From Streptomyces sp. NRRL S-1022 (lineage in GTDB: Bacteria > Actinomycetota > Actinomycetes > Streptomycetales > Streptomycetaceae): a DNA stretch of 64,000 nt. A program made the position numbers and the translations under genes. Positions 32,875-40,827 of the stretch are shown one piece after another (the stretch's first letter is position 1; each line of letters starts with the position of its first letter). Under the pieces are notes generated by a model, which was not told the DNA's origin, searched no databases, and saw only the letters and a program-made list of their open reading frames with translations. Location: positions 124,001 through 188,000 of the forward strand of contig NZ_JOIU01000004.1 in the NCBI RefSeq assembly GCF_000720135.1, read 5' to 3'.

Positions 32875-34053
32875 CTAGCGCCGTACCCGGGGCATTCCCA
32901 GGCCGATCCAGGAGATGATCTCGCGCTGGATCTCGTTGTTGCCGCCGCCGAAGGTGAAGATGACCGCCGAGCGGTAGCCGCGTTCCAGTTCACCGTGGAG
33001 GACGGCGCTCGCCGAGCCCTCCTTCAGCGGGGCGGCCGCGGCGACGATCTCCATGAGCCAGGCGTAGGCGTCCCGGCGGGCCTCGGAGCCGTAGACCTTG
33101 ACCGCGGAGGCGTCCTGCGGGGTGAGGGTGCCGTCCTGGACGGCCGAGACCATCTGCCAGTTGAGGAGCTTGAGCGCGTCGAGCCGGGTGTGCGTGCGGG
33201 CGAGCAGCCGGCGCACCCAGGGCAGGTCGATGACCCGCCGGCCGTCGGCGGGTTTGGTCTCCATCGCCCAGCGCTGCACGTCGTGCAGGGCGCGGATCGC
33301 CATGGTGCCGTGGGCGGCGAGGGTGACGCGTTCGTGGTTGAGCTGGTTGGTGATCAGCCGCCAGCCCTCGTTCTCGGCGCCGACGCGGCGGGAGAGGGGA
33401 ACGCGGACGTTCTCGTAGTGGCTGGCGGTGGTGTCGTGGGAGGCGAGGGTGCGGATGAGGGTGCAGGAGTAGCCGGGGTCCGAGGTCGGCACCAGCAGCA
33501 GGGTGATGCCCTTGTGCGGCGGGGCCGCGGGGTCCGTGCGCACGGCCAGCCACACCCAGTCCGCGGTGTCGCCGTTGGTGGTCCAGATCTTCTGGCCGTT
33601 GACGAGGTAGGTGTCGCCGTCGCGTACGGCGCGGGTCCTGAGCGAGGCGAGGTCGGTGCCGGCGCCGGGTTCGCTGTAGCCGATCGCGAAGTCGATCTCG
33701 CCGGAGAGGATGCGGGGCAGGAAGTACGCCTTCTGTTCGTCGGTGCCGTAGCGCATGATCGTCGGCCCGACCGTGTTCAGCGCCATCAGCGGCAGGGGCA
33801 CGCCGGCCTGTGCGGCCTCGTCGAAGAAGATGAACTGCTCCATCGCCGTCATCCCGCGCCCGCCGTACTCCTCGGGCCAGCCGACACCGAGCCAGCCGTC
33901 CGTGCCGAGGCGGCGGACGGTGTCGCGGTAGAACCGCTTCTGCGCGGCCGGGTCGGCGTACCGGGCGTAGGCGTTGTCCGGAACCAGTTCGGCGAAGTAG
34001 GCGCGCAGCTCGGTGCGCAGCCGCTGCTGCTCGGGCGTGTGGTCGAGGTGCAC
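32875..34053 (-). CDS. Acyl-CoA dehydrogenase (FadE type)
   Basis: This 392-aa flavoenzyme has the ACAD N-terminal helical domain (TPEQQRLRTELRAYFAEL), the beta-domain FAD contact GYSEPGAGTDLASL, then LVNGQKIWTTNGDTADWVW, and a C-terminal helical domain ending FGGGNNEIQREIISWIGLGMP. The NNEIQREIIS form is that of paired FadE dehydrogenases of steroid or branched acyl-CoA breakdown. A GTG at 34053 behind GGAGG sets the start. An exact KstR-type operator lies 45 nt upstream. No second FadE partner gene adjoins it, whereas steroid ACADs often work as heterotetramers. Confidence 0.87.
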   Translation of the reverse strand: MHLDHTPEQQRLRTELRAYFAELVPDNAYARYADPAAQKRFYRDTVRRLGTDGWLGVGWPEEYGGRGMTAMEQFIFFDEAAQAGVPLPLMALNTVGPTIMRYGTDEQKAYFLPRILSGEIDFAIGYSEPGAGTDLASLRTRAVRDGDTYLVNGQKIWTTNGDTADWVWLAVRTDPAAPPHKGITLLLVPTSDPGYSCTLIRTLASHDTTASHYENVRVPLSRRVGAENEGWRLITNQLNHERVTLAAHGTMAIRALHDVQRWAMETKPADGRRVIDLPWVRRLLARTHTRLDALKLLNWQMVSAVQDGTLTPQDASAVKVYGSEARRDAYAWLMEIVAAAAPLKEGSASAVLHGELERGYRSAVIFTFGGGNNEIQREIISWIGLGMPRVRR

Positions 34054-34097
34054 GGCGCCTCCAGGCTCCCCAAGGGCGGTCCTGACGGCGCACACCG

Positions 34098-34111
34098 TAG
34101 AACGTGTTTCA
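34098..34111. promoter_or_regulatory. KstR-type operator TAGAACGTGTTTCA
   Basis: The sequence matches TnnAACnnGTTnnA, the published palindrome of the TetR repressor KstR, at all fixed bases. It lies 45 nt upstream of the acyl-CoA dehydrogenase start. KstR controls cholesterol/steroid catabolic genes in mycobacteria and rhodococci; control here is inferred. Confidence 0.6.
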
Positions 34112-34155
34112 GGAATTGTGAATGCCGGGGCCCGGGCGGATTCGGGCAGGGGCCC

Positions 34156-34530
34156 TCACTTGAGCGTCTCCAGGAAGTCGGCGCAGGCGGCGGCGCAGGC
34201 CCGGCAGGTGTCCGCGGCGGATTCGGCGCCGGGGTGCTCGTCGAAGGCGCGGGCGCACTCCAGGCACACCGAGCGGCACCAGTCGACCCGGACCCGGATC
34301 GCCTCCTCGTCCTGCCGGCCCTCCTCGCACAGCACCCGGCAGGTCGCGTCGCACACCTCGGCGCACATGATGCCCAGTCGGCGCACCCGCTCCTGCCGCT
34401 CGGTGCCGTCCGGGTCGACGAGGCTCGCGCGGACGGCGCAGGCCCGGGCGCACTCCGTGCACGCCTGGGCGCAGGTGAAGCGGTCCTCCAGGAACCGGTA
34501 GAGCTGCTGCTGCGAAGTCGGGGTTGTCAC
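34156..34530 (-). CDS. Four-helix bundle copper-binding protein (DUF326)
   Basis: This 124-aa protein carries 14 cysteines, nearly all in Cys-x3-Cys repeats on helices (FTCAQACTECARACAV; IMCAEVCDATCRVLC; WCRSVCLECA; TCRACAAAC). This is the DUF326/Csp-like four-helix form, in which inward-facing Cys can bind many Cu(I) ions. It has no signal peptide, so it would act in the cytoplasm as copper storage or buffer. A GTG at 34530 agrees with the usual family N-terminus; a further upstream GTG (34566) gives a longer product. It is not next to a copper exporter. Confidence 0.82.
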   Translation of the reverse strand: MTTPTSQQQLYRFLEDRFTCAQACTECARACAVRASLVDPDGTERQERVRRLGIMCAEVCDATCRVLCEEGRQDEEAIRVRVDWCRSVCLECARAFDEHPGAESAADTCRACAAACADFLETLK

Positions 34531-34645
34531 ACCGTGCGGGTAGCCGGGGCGGACGGCGGCAAACACCGTGAAACGGCCACTCGCGCCTCACGCAGTAACC
34601 CATAGTGTCCGGATTCGTCCGGTTCTAGAGGGGTATTCCTGTTCT

Positions 34646-35011
34646 ATGAACACCGCATCGATGCAGCTGGCCGCGGCGAGCGGTCTGATGAGCCTCTTCC
34701 TGTTCATCGTGGCCGTGGGCCTGCTCGCGCTGCTCGCGGGCGGCTTCTGGATGACCTCCCGCGTCAGGTCCAACGAGTCCCCGCGCCCACGCCCCGATGA
34801 GCAGCCGAAGCTGCCGCCGGAGGGTCCGGTGCACGAGATCCGGCAGAACAGGGAGTCCGCGGAGGTCCCCCGGACCGCCAAGGGCGACCGCCCGATGACC
34901 CCCTACGAGCTGAGCAACATGGACAGCAGGCCGAGCGAGTCGCAGGACCGTCCGCGCTGGAGCAAGGGTTCCAGCGGTTCCTTCGGCGGCGGCGGACTCG
35001 GCGCCCACTGA
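34646..35011 (+). CDS. Small membrane protein with disordered tail (DUF6479-like)
   Basis: This 121-aa protein has one N-terminal hydrophobic span, LMSLFLFIVAVGLLALLAGGFWM (20+ residues cut at the ends), then a basic, proline- and charge-rich tail ending SSGSFGGGGLGAH. This matches a Streptomyces family of short membrane-anchored proteins of unknown role. GAGGGG lies upstream of the ATG at a long distance of about 13 nt. No partner is evident. Confidence 0.72.
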   Translation: MNTASMQLAAASGLMSLFLFIVAVGLLALLAGGFWMTSRVRSNESPRPRPDEQPKLPPEGPVHEIRQNRESAEVPRTAKGDRPMTPYELSNMDSRPSESQDRPRWSKGSSGSFGGGGLGAH

Positions 35012-35071
35012 CCGCCCCCACCCCACCACCTCCGGCAACCGGCCCGCGCCGGACCGCCGTACGCCCCGGGC

Positions 35072-35527
35072 CTAGGACGTCGTCCGGGTGGCGTCCAGGC
35101 GGCCGACGCGGGCCACGTTCTGCCGGTCCTCCGGATCCTGGCTGGGCTCGGCCCCGAACCAGGCGTCGAGGATCTCCTTGAGGACGGGTTCCGAGGTCAG
35201 CCTCAGACTGAGCGCGAGGACGTTGGCGTCGTTCCAGCGGCGCGCGCCGTCGGCCGTGACGGCGTCCGTGCACAGCGCGGCGCGCACGCCCGGGATCTTG
35301 TTGGCCGCGATGGACGCGCCGGTGCCGGTCCAGCAGCACACCACCGCCTGATCGGCGGCGCCGTCGGCCACCTCCCGGGCGGCGGCCGCGGAACAGGCCG
35401 CCCACTGCGCGTCGGCGCCGGGCCGCAGCGCTCCGTGCTCCCGGACGTCGTGACCGCGCCGGCGCAGCTCCGCGACCAGCTGCCGGGCCACGGGTTCGTC
35501 CATGTCGGAGGAGACGGAGATCCGCAT
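35072..35527 (-). CDS. RpiB/LacAB-family sugar-phosphate isomerase
   Basis: This 151-aa protein starts MRISVSSDMDEPVARQL and has VVCCWTGTGASIAANKIPG near residue 62-80. Cys64/65 and the TGxG loop match the catalytic Cys and phosphate loop of ribose-5-phosphate isomerase B, followed by VRAALCTDAVTADGARRWNDAN. It probably interconverts a pentose phosphate or relative. The start residues differ from typical RpiB (no His in MKIAIGSDHA), so the substrate may differ. The ATG at 35527 has only a weak GGGG upstream. Confidence 0.8.
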   Translation of the reverse strand: MRISVSSDMDEPVARQLVAELRRRGHDVREHGALRPGADAQWAACSAAAAREVADGAADQAVVCCWTGTGASIAANKIPGVRAALCTDAVTADGARRWNDANVLALSLRLTSEPVLKEILDAWFGAEPSQDPEDRQNVARVGRLDATRTTS

Positions 35528-35566
35528 ACCCCGGAGGGTAGCGCCTGCCCGTCCTTCCCCGGACAT

Positions 35567-35595
35567 GCCGAACGGCCCGCGGGGGGCCGTTCGGC
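35567..35595 (-). terminator. Hairpin with 12-bp stem (GCCGAACGGCCC / GGGCCGTTCGGC)
   Basis: A perfect 12-bp stem with a 5-nt loop lies just after the stop of the 64-aa gene at 35614 and before the start of the RpiB-like gene. It fits the end of the upstream minus-strand message. Confidence 0.6.
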
Positions 35596-35613
35596 CTTGC
35601 GGAGCGGGGCCGG

Positions 35614-35808
35614 TCAGGGGTGGTCGGGCTGCTGTGCCGGGGGCACCTCGCCGCCCTCTCCCCCGCCCTTGGCGCCCTTGTCCGTGCCGTGCGGGCGGGT
35701 GCCCGCGTCGCCGCCGCCCCGCTGGCGGGCCTTCAGCTCGCCGCTGTCCTGCGGGGTGGCGCCGCCCTTGTCACTGCGCCGCTGTTCGGGCTGCTGCGGA
35801 TTGCTCAT
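35614..35808 (-). CDS. Small hydrophilic hypothetical protein
   Basis: This 64-aa protein, MSNPQQPEQRRSDKGG through GGEVPPAQQPDHP, is rich in Gly, Gln, Asp and Lys with no hydrophobic core, so it is probably disordered. GGGAG at 8 nt before the ATG supports expression. Similar short proteins of unknown role occur in Streptomyces near stress genes. A terminator-like hairpin follows the stop. Confidence 0.6.
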   Translation of the reverse strand: MSNPQQPEQRRSDKGGATPQDSGELKARQRGGGDAGTRPHGTDKGAKGGGEGGEVPPAQQPDHP

Positions 35809-35930
35809 GCGCCGGACTCCCTCCGGTGGTGCGTGTTCCCGTGCCGGGCCCGGGTGCCCTGGGCGGCGCGGCTGACGCACACCGGGTGCGGACCGCTCGG
35901 GGGCGGGGCGGCCCAGCGTCCCGTGCAGGC

Positions 35931-37181
35931 TCAGGAGACAGGGCGGGCCAGCATCCCGTGCAGGTGTTCCAGCGCGTCGAGGAGCACCGTGCGGTGGTAC
36001 CAGCTCAGCCAGGCCGAGGTGTCCGCGGCCAGCAGGGCGAGCGCCTCGGCCTGCGCGGCGGTCGGCCGGTGGCCGGCGTCGGGCCAGAGCACGGTGATCA
36101 CGCCGGTGCACGTGCCGGCGGAGGAGAGCACCGGGACGCTCTGCACGGCGTGGGTGCCGTTGGCCAGCAGGGTGTGCCGGCAGTCGTCGGACAGGCGCGG
36201 GTCGGCGGAGACGTCGGGCACGCCCACCGGGCGGCCCCGGACGCGGGCCGCCGCGTCGGCAGTGCCGTCGCCCCGGCCGCGCACCAGGTGGTCCAGGAAC
36301 GTTTCCGCACAGCCGTGGTGGGTCTCCAGCATCAGGGCGTGCACGGCCGGGTCCACGAACTGCACGTACCCGGCGGGTGCCTGGCCGACGGCCAGCGCCT
36401 CGCGCAGCACGGCTTCGGTCATCTGCCGCCGGTACCGGGGGTCCCAGCCGCCGCGGGCCAGGATCCGCAGCTGGGGCACCGGCAGGGGGCGGCGGCCGGG
36501 GAACCACACCTCGCCGTCCGGGGGCCGGGCCACCACCACGGCCGAGACCAGGACCCGCAGCGGCACGTTGAACCGCTGCGAGGCCTCGCGCAGCGCCCGG
36601 AAGGCGCTGCCGGAGTCCGGCAGGCCGTAGCGGACCATGAGCGTGCCCTGCGCCATGCCGATCACCGGGGCAGTGCGCACCCGGGCCCGCAGCGCGCGGA
36701 CCTCCTTGTGCAGGTCGTCGTAGGAGGGGCGCAGCGGGTCCGCCATCGGGGAGTGCCAGGCGGGCAGTTCCTCCACCCGGGAGGCGGCGCGGGCCAGCTC
36801 GCGCAGCGCCTCGTCGAGGGTGGCGTACAGCCGGACGCCGTCGAGGCGGGCCAGGTGCACCGCCTCGCGGACCCCGGGCCGGGCGCGGACGATGATCAGG
36901 TCCGGGCGTCCGGTGCGGGCCCGGGTGGTCTCGCTGAGCGTGCGCAGCACGGCGGCGCCGCCCAGCTGGACGTGCGCCATGTCGAGCACGGGGCGCAGTC
37001 CGGCGCGGTCCGCCTGTTCCAGGTGACCGCGCAGTTCCTCCGACCAGGCCTCGGCGCCGTGGGCGTCGAGGCTTCCCGACATGCGCAGCAGCAGGGCGCC
37101 TTCGGCGGGCAGTCCCTCGACGACGGAGGACTCGATGACGAGGGGAGCCGTAGGGGCCGTGCGGCCGGAAGAAGGTTTCAT
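35931..37181 (-). CDS. STAS-ANTAR-GAF-like signalling protein
   Basis: This 416-aa protein combines three parts. Residues about 10-120 form a STAS domain (EGALLLRMSGSLDAHG; PVLDMAHVQLGGAAVLRTL), but the phospho-acceptor Ser of anti-anti-sigma factors is not clear. Residues about 150-210 form an ANTAR-like RNA-binding helix set (VRALRARVRTAPVIGMAQGT; YGLPDSGSAFRALREASQR). The C-terminal half has GAF features (CRHTLLANGTHAVQSVPVLS; GVITVLWPDAGHRPTAAQ; ADTSAWLSWY). ANTAR proteins act as antiterminators on RNA. A STAS-ANTAR fusion would link partner-switching to RNA control; this is inference. Confidence 0.75.
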   Translation of the reverse strand: MKPSSGRTAPTAPLVIESSVVEGLPAEGALLLRMSGSLDAHGAEAWSEELRGHLEQADRAGLRPVLDMAHVQLGGAAVLRTLSETTRARTGRPDLIIVRARPGVREAVHLARLDGVRLYATLDEALRELARAASRVEELPAWHSPMADPLRPSYDDLHKEVRALRARVRTAPVIGMAQGTLMVRYGLPDSGSAFRALREASQRFNVPLRVLVSAVVVARPPDGEVWFPGRRPLPVPQLRILARGGWDPRYRRQMTEAVLREALAVGQAPAGYVQFVDPAVHALMLETHHGCAETFLDHLVRGRGDGTADAAARVRGRPVGVPDVSADPRLSDDCRHTLLANGTHAVQSVPVLSSAGTCTGVITVLWPDAGHRPTAAQAEALALLAADTSAWLSWYHRTVLLDALEHLHGMLARPVS

Positions 37182-37308
37182 CGCATCACCCAGACTGGAC
37201 GTGCCGCAGTTGTCGCCAGGTCTTCTCCTGACCTTGGCACCACCTTGCACGGTGGGCACACGGCCCTCAACCGCACCGGGCCGGGAGCGGCGGCGGGGCG
37301 GCGGCCGG

Positions 37309-37791
37309 CTACCCCGGGCCGCCGGCCGGCCGACCGGCCGGCGGCGCGTCCAAGCCGTCCAGGCGGTCCAGCCCGGGCCGCCCGTTCAGGCCGTCCAGCG
37401 CGCCCGCCAGGGAGGCGTGCACCCGGATCCCCGGCAGACCGGCCGCGGTCAGGGCTTCCCGGACGTGCGGCCGGGGCTGTACGACGGGCAGTGCCCGGCC
37501 GGAGCGGGCCAGCGGCCCGGTCCCCCGGTCCAGGGAGCGCACCGCGTCGGCGCAGGCGAGGTACACCTCGCTCAGGTCCAGCAGGGGGTGCTCCCCGGCC
37601 TGGTCGGCGAGGACGACGTGCTCGGCGACGGCCTCGGAGAACCGCCGGGCGTTGGCCGCGTCGACCGTGCCCCGGGCCTTCAGGACGCTGATGCCGCCGA
37701 TCCCGGCGCGGTGCTCGTGGACGGTCTGCAGGAGCAGCGGGGCCGGGCCGCCGGGGCGGACGCGGGCAGGTGACGGCTGACCGGTTTCCAT
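37309..37791 (-). CDS. STAS-domain protein
   Basis: This 160-aa protein has the STAS pattern GGISVLKARGTVDAANARRFSEAV, then HPLLDLSEVYLACADAVRSL, where the conserved DLS segment is the position of the phosphorylated Ser of anti-anti-sigma factors. The C-terminal tail (GRPGLDRLDGLDAPPAGR) is Gly/Pro-rich. It lies upstream of the STAS-ANTAR gene on the same strand with a 127-nt gap. It could be a target of the PP2C phosphatases elsewhere in the window; that is inference. Confidence 0.75.
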   Translation of the reverse strand: METGQPSPARVRPGGPAPLLLQTVHEHRAGIGGISVLKARGTVDAANARRFSEAVAEHVVLADQAGEHPLLDLSEVYLACADAVRSLDRGTGPLARSGRALPVVQPRPHVREALTAAGLPGIRVHASLAGALDGLNGRPGLDRLDGLDAPPAGRPAGGPG

Positions 37792-37941
37792 GGGGGCACG
37801 CGCTTCCTGGGCGGGGAGGAAGGAGCTCGGCCGGCCGTTTCTTGACCGGAACCTCACTCTGCCCCCGCCCGGATCCCGGATGCAACGACGTCCCTGCGCG
37901 TGTCGCGGCGCCCTGCCGGTCACCTCCTGGTCACCTCCCGG

Positions 37942-38874
37942 TCACCCGACGTACCGCCGTGCGGGTGAGTCCCGGCGGGCCCGCTCCAGTGCGGCGAGCC
38001 GGTGCTCCAGCTCCGGCGGTACCGGGTCGCGCTGGCGCAGCACCCACGGCAGTCCGGCGGTGGCGCGGACGAACGCGCGGGCGGAGGCCGTGTCCCGGGG
38101 CACGGTCCGGACGAGGTGCCCGGTGCGGCGCAGCGCCGGCAGCAGCGGGCGGCGCAGCCAGGTGAACCACAGCGTGTTGCGCAGCCCGAGGACCCGGCGG
38201 GCCGTGGGATCGCGCAGCCGGGAGGCGTGGTGGTGGACGGTGAGTTCCTCGGCGTAGGCGAGCCACCAGCCCTGGCGCAGCAGGTCGCAGGCGAGCAGTT
38301 CCTCCTCGCCGCCGAGCCACAGGCCGGGGTGGAAGCCGCCGCCGGCGCGGAAGGCATCGGTGCGCAGCACGGTGGCGGCGGCGAGGAAGGAGCCGAGGGC
38401 GGGCCCGGGGAGCCAGTCGGGGCCGGACAGCGGGGACTCGCGCAGCTCGCGCACGACCGGGTCCTCGGTGCCCTCCGGTTCCACGACGATCCGGGCGGTG
38501 ACGGCCGCGAGCCGGGGCCGGGCGTCCAGCAGGTCGGCGGCCCGGCGCAGGCTGCCGGGCTCCCACCAGGTGTCGTCGTCGCAGAAGGCGACGTAGGGCG
38601 TGCGCACCCGCTGGACGGCCAGGTTGCGGCCGACCGCCCCGAGGTTGCGGCCGGGGCGCAGCAGGGTCATCTCGGGGAAGCCGCGGGCCACGGCCTCGGC
38701 GGTGCCGTCGGTGGAGGCGTTGTCGGTGACGATCACGGGCGGGTGTTCGGGCAGCCGGCGCAGCAGGGCGAGGGTGCGCATGAGTTCGGCGCGGCGGTCG
38801 TGGGTGATCAGGACGACGGTCGTCCGGTCGTCGGGGCCGGTCCGGGTGCGGATCCCGGGGGTGGTCCCGGTCAT
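37942..38874 (-). CDS. Glycosyltransferase family 2 (last gene of the heptose operon)
   Basis: This 310-aa GT-A enzyme starts TTVVLITHDRRAELMRTLALL, has VTDNASTDGTAEA (nucleotide-sugar loop), the DDD-type metal motif VAFCDDDTWWEPGSL, and GGGFHPGLWLGGEEELLACDL (acceptor-site ED-like). No membrane span is clear. Its ATG overlaps the preceding GT2 stop (ATGA). It is closely related to that neighbour, so the two arose by tandem duplication. It presumably adds a sugar in the glycan built by this operon. Confidence 0.85.
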   Translation of the reverse strand: MTGTTPGIRTRTGPDDRTTVVLITHDRRAELMRTLALLRRLPEHPPVIVTDNASTDGTAEAVARGFPEMTLLRPGRNLGAVGRNLAVQRVRTPYVAFCDDDTWWEPGSLRRAADLLDARPRLAAVTARIVVEPEGTEDPVVRELRESPLSGPDWLPGPALGSFLAAATVLRTDAFRAGGGFHPGLWLGGEEELLACDLLRQGWWLAYAEELTVHHHASRLRDPTARRVLGLRNTLWFTWLRRPLLPALRRTGHLVRTVPRDTASARAFVRATAGLPWVLRQRDPVPPELEHRLAALERARRDSPARRYVG

Positions 38875-39806
38875 CGGGCTTCCGCCGGGTGTGCGGACGC
38901 CTCCCGGTCGAGCAGGCGGGCGGCGTCCTCGACGTGCGGGGGCAGGGTCCGGCGGCAGGCGAGGGCGGCCGGGAACCGGGCGAGGCTCTCCCGGAGGGCG
39001 CGGCGAGCGCCGGGCCGGCCGGCCGCGGCGGCCAGTGCGAGGTCGGCGAAGGCGCGCAGGGCGACCGGCCAGGGGCGGCGCAGGCAGGTGGTGAGCACGT
39101 GGTTGCGCCGGACGAGGAAGGAGCGGCCGGTGCGTCCGTGGTTCTCGGGGAGGTGGCGGGCGCACAGGGAGGGTTCGTAGGCCACGCCCCAGCCGGCGGC
39201 GGCGAGGTCGTAGGCGAGCAGGGTCTCCTCGCCGCCGAAGAAGAGCAGCGGGTGGTAGCCGCCGGCGCTCAGGAAGGCTTCCCGTCGGACCACGCAGGCG
39301 CAGCCGAGGAAGCCGAGCACCGGGCGGCCGGGCAGGTCCGGTTCGGGCCGCAGCGGGGAGGCGGCGAGTACGGCGTTGAGGGGGTCCTCGGCGGCTTCCT
39401 CGCCGACCAGGGTGCGGGCGGCGAGCAGGCCGAGCCGGGGGTGCCGGTCGAGGAGGTCGGCGGCCCGGGCCAGGCTGCCGGGCTGCCACCAGGAGTCGTC
39501 GTCGCTGAAGGCGACGTAGCGGGTGCGCGCGTGCCGGACGGCCAGGTTGCGGCCGAGGGCGCCGGTGTTGGCGGCGGGCCGCAGCAGCCGGGTGATGGCC
39601 GGGTGGCCGGCCACGGCACGGCAGGTGGTGTCGTCGCGGGAGTTGTCGACCACGATGACCGGCGGCCGCTCGGGCAGCTCGGCCAGCGCGTCCAGGGTGC
39701 GCAGCAGGCTGGCGCTGCGGTCGCGGGTGATGACGGCGACGGTGACGCGGGGATCGCCCGGTGCGGTGGGGCGGCGGACGCGGCCGGGGGCGTGCTCAGT
39801 GGACAT
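38871..39806 (-). CDS. Glycosyltransferase family 2
   Basis: This 311-aa enzyme is paralogous to the next gene. TVAVITRDRSASLLRTL is the beta1 start, IVVDNSRDDTT the loop, VAFSDDDSWWQPGSL the metal-binding DDD, and LFFGGEETLLAYDLAAAGW the catalytic-base region. The ATG lies inside the end of the GT9 gene (11-nt overlap). Such enzymes act on the cytoplasmic face of the membrane. Donor and acceptor sugars are unknown. Confidence 0.85.
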   Translation of the reverse strand: MSTEHAPGRVRRPTAPGDPRVTVAVITRDRSASLLRTLDALAELPERPPVIVVDNSRDDTTCRAVAGHPAITRLLRPAANTGALGRNLAVRHARTRYVAFSDDDSWWQPGSLARAADLLDRHPRLGLLAARTLVGEEAAEDPLNAVLAASPLRPEPDLPGRPVLGFLGCACVVRREAFLSAGGYHPLLFFGGEETLLAYDLAAAGWGVAYEPSLCARHLPENHGRTGRSFLVRRNHVLTTCLRRPWPVALRAFADLALAAAAGRPGARRALRESLARFPAALACRRTLPPHVEDAARLLDREASAHPAEAR

Positions 39807-40827
39807 GCGCCGCCTCCGTTCCGCTCTGCTGCCGGCCGCGGACGTCCCGCAGCAGCGTCAGGCAGGCCGCGGCGACCTCGTCGGTGCGGATGCGCAGCAG
39901 GCGGGCGTCGGGGGTGCGGCCGTGCGGGTCGCCGGGCGGGCCGGGTTTCCACAGGGCGACGTGGTCGGGGCTCGGCGGCGGGCCCCACAGGCGGGGGGCG
40001 ACCGGCCCGAACAGGGTGACGGAGCGGGTGCCGTGGGCCACCGCGAGATGGGCGAGGCCGGTGTCGCCGCTCAGGACCAGGGACGCCCCGGCGACCAGCG
40101 CGGACAGCTGCCCGAACGGCAGGCCGCCGGTCAGCACGTCGCCGCCGCGCCGGCCGCTGTGCTCGGCCACCGAGCGGACCAGGGCGTCCTCGCCGGGGCC
40201 GCCGGTGAGGACCACGCGGTGCCCGGCGGCATGCAGGCACCGTACGACGGCGGCGAACCGCTCCCCCGGCCAGCGGCGGGAGCCCGAGGCCGCGCCGGGG
40301 TGCACGACGACCGCGCCGGGGGCCGGGGACGGCGTGGCGGGCGGCGGCAGCCGCAGGTCCAGGGGGTCGGCGGGGATGCCGTAGGCGTGCAGGAAGGCGC
40401 ACCAGCGGTCGCGTTCGTTGGCCTGCCCCTGCCAGGCCGGGCCGTCCGGGCAGGCGTGGGCGAGCAGCCGGCGCGGGTGCAGGGCGGCCAGCGCGTCGCG
40501 GCTCTCGGGACCGTTGCCGTGCAGGTCCATCGCCACGTCGGGGGGCGGCCCCCGCCAGTGGGTGAGGTCGGGTACCCCGCGGCCCGGTGCCTCGGCGGGG
40601 AACACCTCGTCCACCGCGCCCGTGGCCAGGGCGGGTTCGGTGAGGCCCGGCGGCTGGGCGAGGACGACCCGGTGGCCGGGGAAGGCCCGGCGGACACCGC
40701 GCAGCGCGGGCACGCCGGCCAGCAGGTCGCCGAGGCCCAGCGCGCGCAGGACCAGGACGCGCGGCGGGTGTCCGGGGTGCCGCGCGGCGGCGGTCACCCC
40801 GTGCGTCGTGCGGTCGCGTGCGGTCAC
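39796..40827 (-). CDS. Glycosyltransferase family 9 (heptosyltransferase-like)
   Basis: This 343-aa GT-B enzyme has the family 9 signature: VLVLRALGLGDLLAGVPAL at the start, the mid-motif VVVHPGAASGSRRWPGERF, VVLTGGPGEDALV, and LSGDTGLAHLAVAHGTRSVTLFGPV near the end. In Gram-negatives this family transfers heptose from ADP-heptose to LPS core. Here it lies directly after hldE, overlapping it as GTGA, so ADP-heptose is the likely donor. The natural acceptor is not LPS in this organism and is unknown. Confidence 0.87.
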   Translation of the reverse strand: MTARDRTTHGVTAAARHPGHPPRVLVLRALGLGDLLAGVPALRGVRRAFPGHRVVLAQPPGLTEPALATGAVDEVFPAEAPGRGVPDLTHWRGPPPDVAMDLHGNGPESRDALAALHPRRLLAHACPDGPAWQGQANERDRWCAFLHAYGIPADPLDLRLPPPATPSPAPGAVVVHPGAASGSRRWPGERFAAVVRCLHAAGHRVVLTGGPGEDALVRSVAEHSGRRGGDVLTGGLPFGQLSALVAGASLVLSGDTGLAHLAVAHGTRSVTLFGPVAPRLWGPPPSPDHVALWKPGPPGDPHGRTPDARLLRIRTDEVAAACLTLLRDVRGRQQSGTEAAHVH

